Shown: positions 8,190 to 14,997 of the stretch, one piece after another | Layout of the letters: the number at the start of each line of letters is the position of its first letter | Numbering within the stretch: position 1 is the stretch's first letter | Assembly: GCA_017416665.1 (NCBI GenBank) | Contig: JAFQBO010000255.1 | Coordinates: forward strand, 1-15,660 | Source: Oscillospiraceae bacterium | Lineage (GTDB): Bacteria; Bacillota; Clostridia; Oscillospirales; Ruminococcaceae | Length of the DNA stretch: 15,660 nt | Reading direction: 5' to 3' | Notes under the pieces: model-generated | Database searches by the model: none | What the model was told of the DNA's origin: nothing | Seen by the model: only the letters and a program-made list of their open reading frames with translations | Made by a program: the position numbers and the translations under genes

Positions 8190-8218
8190 ATCTTACCATA
8201 TATTTTAAACTTTGTCAA
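8190..8218 (-). promoter_or_regulatory. Promoter of the rbs operon
   Basis: On the - strand there is a perfect TTGACA -35 at 8213-8218, a 17-bp spacer and a TAAGAT -10 at 8190-8195. Transcription would start near 8183, giving a leader of about 44 nt before the rbsD GTG. A TATAAT at 8181-8186 with a poorer -35 is a possible secondary start. ACCAT occurs twice on the + strand (8187-8191 and 8195-8199) around the -10; whether it is an operator is unknown. No RbsR gene is found in the window. Confidence 0.75.
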
Positions 8219-8263
8219 TAACTTTTGTATATATTGTCAGGTTAAATATTTAGAATTTATCTA

Positions 8264-8307
8264 AGTCAAAAAGCAATGACGATAAAACTGTCATTATGGC
8301 TCTGACT
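8264..8307. promoter_or_regulatory. Nested inverted repeat in the rbs/hsd divergent region
   Basis: Inner 6-bp arms at 8275-8280 and 8290-8295 are enclosed by 3-bp arms (8272-8274 and 8299-8301) and 5-bp arms (8264-8268 and 8303-8307). All are centred within about one base of 8285.5. The element lies outside both predicted transcripts, about 46 bp upstream of the rbs -35 and about 60 bp upstream of the hsd -35, where a shared regulator might bind. Function is inferred from position and symmetry only. The rest of the 292-bp spacer (8140-8431) holds the two promoters and no gene. Confidence 0.3.
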
Positions 8308-8354
8308 GTAGAAAAATAATATTTGTCTTAATACTTTTTAAAAATCCACAATTC

Positions 8355-8374
8355 TTACAATGAAATTGTTGTAA
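8355..8374. promoter_or_regulatory. Inverted repeat overlapping the hsd -35 box, operator candidate
   Basis: Six-base arms TTACAA (8355-8360) and TTGTAA (8369-8374) are separated by 8 bases, and the right arm is the -35 hexamer itself. A second, tighter palindrome (8357-8361 and 8365-8369) is nested inside. A protein bound here would block RNA polymerase. Restriction operons are often held back by such operators, but no controller gene is seen in the window. Confidence 0.35.
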
Positions 8375-8397
8375 TTATTGGTGAAATATGTTATAAT
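8369..8397 (+). promoter_or_regulatory. Promoter of the hsd operon (extended -10)
   Basis: TTGTAA -35 at 8369-8374, a 17-bp spacer, and a perfect TATAAT -10 at 8392-8397 preceded by TGT (8389-8391), an extended -10. Transcription would start near 8404, giving a leader of about 28 nt before the hsdM ATG. The 13-base core around the -10 closely resembles that of the helicase promoter. Confidence 0.75.
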
Positions 8398-8431
8398 ATA
8401 CAGGAAAGTTTATATTTTAGGAGATGTTTTT

Positions 8432-9895
8432 ATGATTACAGGTGAACTCAAAAATAAAATCGACGGAATATGGGACATATTCTGGTCAAGCGGTATGACA
8501 AGCCCACTTACCGTTATTGAACAGATTACATACCTTATGTTTATCAAGATTCTTGATGACAATGAACTGAAAAAGGAATCCAATGCAGCAGCCTTTGACA
8601 TGCCTGTTGCAGATCCTGTATTTGATGAGGAACATCAATGCTGCCGTTGGCATATATTCAAACAGTTTGAAATACAGGCAATGTTTGATAATATGAGAGA
8701 TAAGGTTTTTCCATTTATTAAAGAAGAACTGCACGCCGGTAAGGATACCGCCTTTGCCAGATATATGAAAGACGCTCTTTTCCTTGTTCCTACTCCAAGA
8801 GTACTTGAACGTGTAATAGCGGCACTCAATGACCTTGATCTGAACAATAAGGATATTATGGGAGATGTTTACGAATATCTGCTTTCACAGATGGCTACAA
8901 GCGGTACAAACGGACAGTTCAGAACTCCACGTCATATTATTAAGATGATGGCTGAACTTATGCAGCCTGCTTTAGAAGATACTGTCTGTGACCCTGCTAT
9001 GGGTTCCGCCGGATTTATCTGTGCGGCAGCAGCTTATGTCGGCGAAAAGTATAAGACAGAGCTTATGAAAACCGAAAACAAAAAGCATTATACCACAACT
9101 ATGTTTTCAGGCTTTGATACAGACCAGACTATGCTCCGTATCGGTGCTATGAATATGATGCTCCATGGTGTTGAAGCACCGAACATCAGCTGGCAGGATT
9201 CCCTTTCTGAAGACAATACCCACAGGGAAGAATATTCACTTATTATGGCAAATCCACCGTTTACAGGCTCTCTTGATAAGGAAACTATCTCGAAAGACCT
9301 GCTGACACTTACATCTACAAAGAAAACAGAACTTCTTTTCCTTTCATTATTCCTGAAGTCTCTTAAAGTTGGCGGAAGATGTGCTTCAATTGTTCCTGAC
9401 GGTGTTCTTTTCGGCTCATCAAAGGCACATAAATCCATCCGTAAGGAAATCGTTGAAAACAATCGTCTTGAAGCTGTTATTTCCATGCCGAGTGGCGTAT
9501 TCAAGCCTTATGCGGGTGTTTCAACTGCCATTGTGATATTTACAAAAACAGGCAGCGGCGGTACTGATAATGTATGGTTCTATGATATGAAAGCGGACGG
9601 TTTCAGCCTTGATGACAAGCGTTCACCGATTGAAAACAATGATATTCCTGATATTATTGAGCGTTTCCATAACCTTGACGGTGAAAAGGCTAGAGAACGT
9701 ACCCAGCAGAGCTTTTTTGTGCCGAAATCTGAAATCGCAGAAAACGACTATGACCTTTCCATAAACAAATATAAAAAGGTTGAATATATTCCTGTTGAAT
9801 ATCCGCCGACAAGTGAAATTATTGCTGAAATAAAAGAATTACAGAAACAGATTGAAATAGAAATTTGTGAACTGGAGGGGATGCTGGATGGCTAA
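8432..9895 (+). CDS. hsdM: Type I restriction-modification system, methyltransferase subunit M
   Basis: N6-adenine DNA methyltransferase subunit that marks host DNA as self and is part of the M2S core of a type I complex. It has 487 residues, normal for HsdM. The N-terminal helical region (MITGELKNKIDGIWDIFW onward) contacts HsdS. GQFRTPRHIIKMM precedes the catalytic domain, SAM-binding motif I is DPAMGSAGF (from residue 187), and catalytic motif IV is NPPF (274-277). The start is ATG 8432, because AGGAGA lies at 8419-8424 with 7-nt spacing. The frame is open back to a TTG at 8378, but that lies inside the promoter. The stop overlaps the hsdS start by 8 nt, implying coupled translation. No damage is visible in the motifs. 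Confidence 0.95.
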   Translation: MITGELKNKIDGIWDIFWSSGMTSPLTVIEQITYLMFIKILDDNELKKESNAAAFDMPVADPVFDEEHQCCRWHIFKQFEIQAMFDNMRDKVFPFIKEELHAGKDTAFARYMKDALFLVPTPRVLERVIAALNDLDLNNKDIMGDVYEYLLSQMATSGTNGQFRTPRHIIKMMAELMQPALEDTVCDPAMGSAGFICAAAAYVGEKYKTELMKTENKKHYTTTMFSGFDTDQTMLRIGAMNMMLHGVEAPNISWQDSLSEDNTHREEYSLIMANPPFTGSLDKETISKDLLTLTSTKKTELLFLSLFLKSLKVGGRCASIVPDGVLFGSSKAHKSIRKEIVENNRLEAVISMPSGVFKPYAGVSTAIVIFTKTGSGGTDNVWFYDMKADGFSLDDKRSPIENNDIPDIIERFHNLDGEKARERTQQSFFVPKSEIAENDYDLSINKYKKVEYIPVEYPPTSEIIAEIKELQKQIEIEICELEGMLDG

Positions 9896-11021
9896 GTTAG
9901 GAGAGATTTGTGAAATTATATCTGGTTCCACTCCAAAGACAAATATAGCTGATTACTGGGATGGTGAATACTGTTGGATTACACCATCTGAATTAAATGA
10001 ATCAACAAATATAGTAAATGATACTGAAAGAAAAATTACTGAAAAAGGAGTAAAAAGTTGCTCATTAACGCAACTACCAATTGGTACAGTACTTTTATCT
10101 TCTCGTGCTCCTATTGGAAAAGTGGGGATAACTGGTGTTGAAATGTATTGTAATCAGGGTTTTAAAAATCTTGTGTGTTCAGAACTTATTTTTAACCGAT
10201 ATTTGTTTTGGTTCTTGAAAAACAGTACAGATTATCTTAATTCATTAGGACGTGGTGCAACATTTAAAGAAATTTCCAAAAAAATAGTTGAAGAAATTGA
10301 AATTCCTCTCCCCTCGCTTGAAAAACAAAAAGAAATCGTCTCCACCCTCGACAAACTCCAATCCATCATCACCCACCGTCGCACACAACTTGAAAAGCTT
10401 GATGAGCTTGTTAAAGCCCGATTTGTTGAGATGTTTGGGGATCCAGCAATTAACCCTCAAGGCTATCCGATTATGGCTATGTCAGAAATCGCAGAATATT
10501 GGAATGGTTTGACATATAAACCGGAGGATGTATCCGAAGAGGGAACGGTTGTTTTGCGGTCGAGTAATATTCAAAATATGCAACTGGATTTTGCAGATAC
10601 TGTACGAGTATGCTGTAAAATTGGCGGTAAAAAGTATGTTCAAGATAACGATATACTTATGTGTTCAAGAAATGGAAGTGCAAAACTGGTCGGAAAAGTT
10701 GCCTTGATTCATAGTCTTACCGAGCCTATGAGCTTTGGTGCTTTCATGATGATTATAAGAAGTCAGTATTATCCGTATTTAATGACCTATTTTCAACTAC
10801 CAGCATTTCGTTCTCAAATTACTACAGGAGCGACTACAACCATAAATCAGATCACGGGAAATATGCTGAATAAAGTAATGCTTCCAGTGCCTGATATGGA
10901 AACGATAAACAGGTTTGCCGCCTTTGTCTCACAAGTTGACAAATCAAAAGCTGTAGTACAGAAATCCCTTGATGAGGCACAGCTGTTATTTGACAGCTTA
11001 ATGCAGGAATATTTTGGGTAA
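9888..11021 (+). CDS. hsdS: Type I restriction-modification system, specificity subunit S
   Basis: Recognises the bipartite DNA target for both methylation and restriction. It has 377 residues. The start is ATG 9888 with GGAGGGG at 9874-9880 (7-nt spacing), overlapping the hsdM stop. Layout: first target recognition domain (about 1-135, opening KLGEICEIISGSTPKT), central conserved coiled spacer (about 140-182: LEKQKEIVSTLDKLQSII to ARFVEMFGDP), second target recognition domain (about 190-335), and C-terminal conserved helix (about 340-377). The two domains differ, so the target should be asymmetric. By hand count the first domain is about 33% GC, while the central spacer is about 44% and rich in C-ending codons, suggesting domain exchange. 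HsdR follows 20 nt later. The target sequence cannot be read from the protein. Confidence 0.93.
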   Translation: MAKLGEICEIISGSTPKTNIADYWDGEYCWITPSELNESTNIVNDTERKITEKGVKSCSLTQLPIGTVLLSSRAPIGKVGITGVEMYCNQGFKNLVCSELIFNRYLFWFLKNSTDYLNSLGRGATFKEISKKIVEEIEIPLPSLEKQKEIVSTLDKLQSIITHRRTQLEKLDELVKARFVEMFGDPAINPQGYPIMAMSEIAEYWNGLTYKPEDVSEEGTVVLRSSNIQNMQLDFADTVRVCCKIGGKKYVQDNDILMCSRNGSAKLVGKVALIHSLTEPMSFGAFMMIIRSQYYPYLMTYFQLPAFRSQITTGATTTINQITGNMLNKVMLPVPDMETINRFAAFVSQVDKSKAVVQKSLDEAQLLFDSLMQEYFG

Positions 11022-11041
11022 AAACATAAAGAGGTGTAAAT

Positions 11042-14000
11042 ATGAACTTTGATTATTTAAAGCAAAATCCAAAACTGAAAAAACTTGCGTCTTACGCAAA
11101 TGATGCGGAACAGCTTGTGTATTCAAGACCATATCTGAGCGGTATGTCCTCAAGACGAGCACTTGAATATTTAGTCAAGTTGATTTACGCTTCAAAAATC
11201 GGAAATTATGAGGGCAAAACTGTCTTTGATATGGTTGATGATCAAAGATTCATCGACTATATAAACGATAATTATATAATGAATTCTATCCATTATGTCC
11301 GCAAAATGGGAAATGTTGCTGCCCATCAGGGCGAATTATCTTCTGATGAATCATTAAAGGTACTTGAAAATCTGCATTTTTTCATTGGTGAAATGATGAT
11401 TTCCTTTAATCTGTTCAGTGATTATCCGGAGTTTGAAGCTCCTGCAAAAGTTTCAAAGTCTGATACAAAACCTGTACAGTCCAAAAATGAAAAAGTTGTT
11501 GTCGAACCTGAAGTTATAGCTGAGTTTGCACAGAAAATGCGTAAAACTATTTTTGATACCAAACATGGCAGAGATGAAAACGAAAATAAAAAGCTGTTTA
11601 TTCAGGCGTCATTGCGTGAATCAGGCTGGAAAATTGTCAATATTCCAAATCAGAATATGCCTTGCTGTGCAAGTCTGAACTGTGTAATTAACGATAAGGG
11701 AGATACTATTGACTTTATCCTCAATGGCAGAGATAATAAACCGCTTGCTGTTATTGAGGAAACTGAAACAAAAATAAATCCTGTTCAGGGCAGACTGAAA
11801 GCGATAAAAGCCGCTGAAGAACTTGAAAAGAAGTATGGATATAAGCCTGTTGCATACTATACAGACGGATATCATATTTATTGTATCGACCAACTCGGAT
11901 TTCCTCCAAGACGAGTGTTTGATTTCCATACCATAGATGAGCTTGAACTTCTCAAACTCAGAAAAACAATACGAAAAGATCTTAGCAATATACGGATTAA
12001 TGATGAAATTACAAACAGAGATTATCAGAAAAATGCTATCAGAGCAGTTTGTTCGGCATTTTCAGAATATCGCCGCCACAGTCTTATTGTAATGGCTACC
12101 GGTACAGGTAAAACAAGAGTGTCAATCTCAACTGTTGATGTTCTGATGAAAGCTGAATGGATAAAGAATGTTCTTTTTCTTGCTGACCGTACAAGTCTTG
12201 TAAAACAGGCACATAAGAATTTTAATAAACTTCTTCCAAATGTGACAACTTCTGTATATTCAGGCGGAAGTTTGGACAGAGATTCAAATGCCAGAATTAT
12301 ATTCTCAACATATCAGACTATGATTAATCTGATAAACGATGATACAAAGGAATTCGGGATAGGAAGATTTGACCTTATTATCATAGACGAAGCACATCGT
12401 TCTATTTTCAAAAAATACGGTGCACTATTTCATTATTTTGATGCTCTTATGCTTGGTCTTACTGCTACACCAAGATGCGAAGAAAACAAGAGTACATATC
12501 AGATGTTCAGGATTAAAAACGGCGAACCAGACATGGCATACGAACTTGAAGAAGCCATTGCTGACAAATATCTTGTGGGATTCAGTATTCTCGACAGAAC
12601 CACAGATAAAATGAAACGTGGAATAAGGTATGATGAACTTACCGAGGAACAGAAAGAGCAGTTTGAATCTGAATTTACTCCTGAAGATGAACCGGATATT
12701 GATTTTACAGGTGCTGAAATCAGAGCTGAAGCCATCGGCAGACATGTTATAAACATAGGCACGATTGATGCAATGCTTGGCGATTTAATGAAAAACGGTT
12801 TAAAAATTGATGGTGGTGATAAACTCGGTAAGACTATTATTTTCGCAAGCAGTCATATTGAGGCAGTGGAAATAGTAAAACGCTTTAACAAGTTGTATTC
12901 CGATAATTTGGGAAATGATTTTTGTGTTCTTATAGACAGCCATGTTGAAAACAGTGATAATCTTATTGAATTACTGGAACAGCGTGACGGAATGCCGCAG
13001 ATTGCTGTAAGTGTTGATATGCTTGACACCGGCATAGACGTACCGGATATTCTTAATCTGGTGTTCTTTAAACCTGTTAAATCTAAAATCAAATTTTTGC
13101 AGATGATAGGCAGAGGAACAAGACTGTCACCGGATATTTTCGGTCCGGGAGAAGATAAAAAAGGATTTTTAATTTTTGATTATTTTGATAACTTCGGATT
13201 TTTTAATGCTCAGGGCAATTGGTCTACAATGGACAAGGATATGAAGTCATATGTTACTCATTCCCAGAGTTATAATATCTATAAAAGAAAGCTTAGTATT
13301 CTGAAAAATCTTCAGGAATCAAAAAAACTTTGTGCGTTTGACAGCAATTATAAAGAACAACTGCAATCTTTATTTATTTCGGAAATGCGTTCGCTTAACA
13401 ATGACGAAATTGAAGTTCAATATAATATGGCATACGTCAGCAAATACAGAACAGCTGAAAACTGGTATTCAATCAGTGACATGACAAAAGAAGAAATTGA
13501 AAAGCACATACTGGCATTGTTGCCATCTGAAAAATGTCACATGAAGATAAAGAGCTTTGATATGCTTATGTATGTTATTGAAGATGAATATATGCGAATG
13601 ATTGAGGAAGGTAAAGACCCACTTAAAATCAGAAATGGCTTTGTAAATGTTTCTGCGGAAATTTCAGCAAGAATGAAAGAACTTTTAAAACTTAAGACCA
13701 TTCCTGCCATAATCAAAAATGAACAGTTAATCAGAGATATGACTAACTGCGATTACCTGTACGAAGATTTTTCACTTGAAAAAACTGAAAAAACCAGATT
13801 ACAGCTCAGAGATTTGATGCAGTATCTTCCTAACAAGAAAACTTTCTATGTAATTGATATTCCTGATGTAATTGTTATTGATGGAGACAAACCGTCAGAA
13901 TCATTAAAAACATACGCTGAGAAAGCTTTTGAATATATTCAGAAAAGTAATAATCCGGCACTTGCCAAACTCAGAAATCTGGATATGTTGACTGATGATG

Positions 14001-14350
14001 AAAAGGTCGGGCTTCAGGATATCTTTTTCAGACAGCTTGGTACGGAAGTAGATTACAACAACTGGTCAGGAAATAAACCTTTGCTTCCTTTCCTGCGTTT
14101 ACAGGTGGGAATTTCAGAAGAAGCAATTAAGACAAAGTTAGGAAGTTTTTCTAACGACGCATCACTTAATGATATGCAGAAAAGCTACATGAACCAGATA
14201 ATCGACTACGCAAGAAATAATGGTGATATTACATTTATGGAATTACAGAAAGTAAGTCCATTCTGCGATTATGACATAATGGAGCTTTTTGGTGATAAGG
14301 TTGTACTTATAAAAAATCTTGTAAATGATATTCATAAACCTGTTCAGTAA
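11042..14350 (+). CDS. hsdR: Type I restriction-modification system, restriction/translocase subunit R (atypical nuclease motif)
   Basis: ATP-driven DNA translocase and endonuclease subunit of the type I complex, 1102 residues. Residues about 1-125 look like a DUF4145-type helical domain. A restriction nuclease domain follows (about 165-300) with D224 and, 15 residues later, E239. The expected E-x-K reads E239-E240-T241, so the catalytic lysine position appears to be Thr, although an ETK triplet occurs at 242-244. The superfamily 2 motor is intact: MATGTGKT (351-358), DEAH (449-452), GLTATP, DTGIDVP (from 662) and QMIGRGTR (687-694). The remaining 400 residues form the helical C-terminal region that docks on M2S, as in EcoEI-type R subunits. 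Ribosome site AGAGGTG lies at 11030-11036. The call as HsdR is sure; full nuclease activity is not. Confidence 0.93.
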   Translation: MNFDYLKQNPKLKKLASYANDAEQLVYSRPYLSGMSSRRALEYLVKLIYASKIGNYEGKTVFDMVDDQRFIDYINDNYIMNSIHYVRKMGNVAAHQGELSSDESLKVLENLHFFIGEMMISFNLFSDYPEFEAPAKVSKSDTKPVQSKNEKVVVEPEVIAEFAQKMRKTIFDTKHGRDENENKKLFIQASLRESGWKIVNIPNQNMPCCASLNCVINDKGDTIDFILNGRDNKPLAVIEETETKINPVQGRLKAIKAAEELEKKYGYKPVAYYTDGYHIYCIDQLGFPPRRVFDFHTIDELELLKLRKTIRKDLSNIRINDEITNRDYQKNAIRAVCSAFSEYRRHSLIVMATGTGKTRVSISTVDVLMKAEWIKNVLFLADRTSLVKQAHKNFNKLLPNVTTSVYSGGSLDRDSNARIIFSTYQTMINLINDDTKEFGIGRFDLIIIDEAHRSIFKKYGALFHYFDALMLGLTATPRCEENKSTYQMFRIKNGEPDMAYELEEAIADKYLVGFSILDRTTDKMKRGIRYDELTEEQKEQFESEFTPEDEPDIDFTGAEIRAEAIGRHVINIGTIDAMLGDLMKNGLKIDGGDKLGKTIIFASSHIEAVEIVKRFNKLYSDNLGNDFCVLIDSHVENSDNLIELLEQRDGMPQIAVSVDMLDTGIDVPDILNLVFFKPVKSKIKFLQMIGRGTRLSPDIFGPGEDKKGFLIFDYFDNFGFFNAQGNWSTMDKDMKSYVTHSQSYNIYKRKLSILKNLQESKKLCAFDSNYKEQLQSLFISEMRSLNNDEIEVQYNMAYVSKYRTAENWYSISDMTKEEIEKHILALLPSEKCHMKIKSFDMLMYVIEDEYMRMIEEGKDPLKIRNGFVNVSAEISARMKELLKLKTIPAIIKNEQLIRDMTNCDYLYEDFSLEKTEKTRLQLRDLMQYLPNKKTFYVIDIPDVIVIDGDKPSESLKTYAEKAFEYIQKSNNPALAKLRNLDMLTDDEKVGLQDIFFRQLGTEVDYNNWSGNKPLLPFLRLQVGISEEAIKTKLGSFSNDASLNDMQKSYMNQIIDYARNNGDITFMELQKVSPFCDYDIMELFGDKVVLIKNLVNDIHKPVQ

Positions 14351-14364
14351 AGTGAGGTAGTCAA

Positions 14365-14997
14365 TTGGAAATACTTGAAATACTAAAGACAAGTGCAGAT
14401 GACCTTATTTCAGAAGATTTTGAGCTTTTCAGAACCGAGCTTGTTGTCGGAAATTATTCAGATGATTATAAAGCAGAATGTCTTGAAATAATCGAAAGAA
14501 TGGAAAAGTGGAATGATTCAGATGGTAAATCCGCTGCTGAAGCAGATAAGCCACATAAAGCATCAATTGATGTAATTCCATTTACTCCTGTTAATTCATC
14601 TGCCTCGGTATCATTTCCGGAACAATTCAAATCCGATATGAATGCAATGCGTTTATCGGATGGCTACAAAGCAAAATTTAAAAGATATATAAGGAATCAC
14701 GAAGAATTTACAGAAAGCTTTGTCGATGCCAATTTCAGTTTATTTGAAAGCTATGAAATAGATGCCATAGTATCTGAAATAGCTTTAAGCGAAATGTTTC
14801 TTGAAAAGTATTTTTCTGTACTTGATAAAGATAAAATTGCACGATATCAGATTTTCAGCGAAAGCTTTTATATGAAGCATTTTGCTGACTTTGATACTGA
14901 AACTGTAATAAAAAAAGGTAAAAATGAATGGAGAAAGAAAGAAAACCGTACAAAGCAGTTTGATGTATTTCTCCGTTTAAAAGGAGTGAAAGACTAA
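14365..14997 (+). CDS. Unrecognised 210-residue helical protein in the hsd operon
   Basis: Not recognised. It starts at TTG 14365 with GAGG at 14354-14357 (7-nt spacing), 14 nt after hsdR, and its stop abuts the next gene's start, so it is very likely co-transcribed and made with the MoxR ATPase. It is soluble, with no signal peptide or membrane segment. Residues 1-50 are predicted helical and acidic, 51-90 form a polar Ser/Ala/Pro-containing linker, and 90-210 are helical, ending in a basic segment (KKGKNEWRKKENR). Internal repetition is visible: SDDYKA (32-37) recurs as SDGYKA (98-103), and an F-x4-F pattern after Glu recurs at F119, F145 and F168. No catalytic motif is apparent. By context it may be an adaptor or substrate for the ATPase, or an accessory of the restriction system; both are inference. 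Confidence 0.8.
   Translation: MEILEILKTSADDLISEDFELFRTELVVGNYSDDYKAECLEIIERMEKWNDSDGKSAAEADKPHKASIDVIPFTPVNSSASVSFPEQFKSDMNAMRLSDGYKAKFKRYIRNHEEFTESFVDANFSLFESYEIDAIVSEIALSEMFLEKYFSVLDKDKIARYQIFSESFYMKHFADFDTETVIKKGKNEWRKKENRTKQFDVFLRLKGVKD

Noticed and set aside
8378..8431. An upstream TTG start for hsdM
   Set aside because: The codons span the -10 box of the predicted promoter; ATG 8432 has a good ribosome site and a typical HsdM N-terminus.
9088..9504. A 138-codon - strand open frame inside hsdM
   Set aside because: Antisense to the SAM-binding and NPPF regions of hsdM, no ribosome site, and Ser/Arg-rich shadow composition.
9888..11021. Phase-variable hsdS inversion system
   Set aside because: Only one hsdS is present, with no second or truncated copy, no inverted repeats flanking it and no recombinase in the window.
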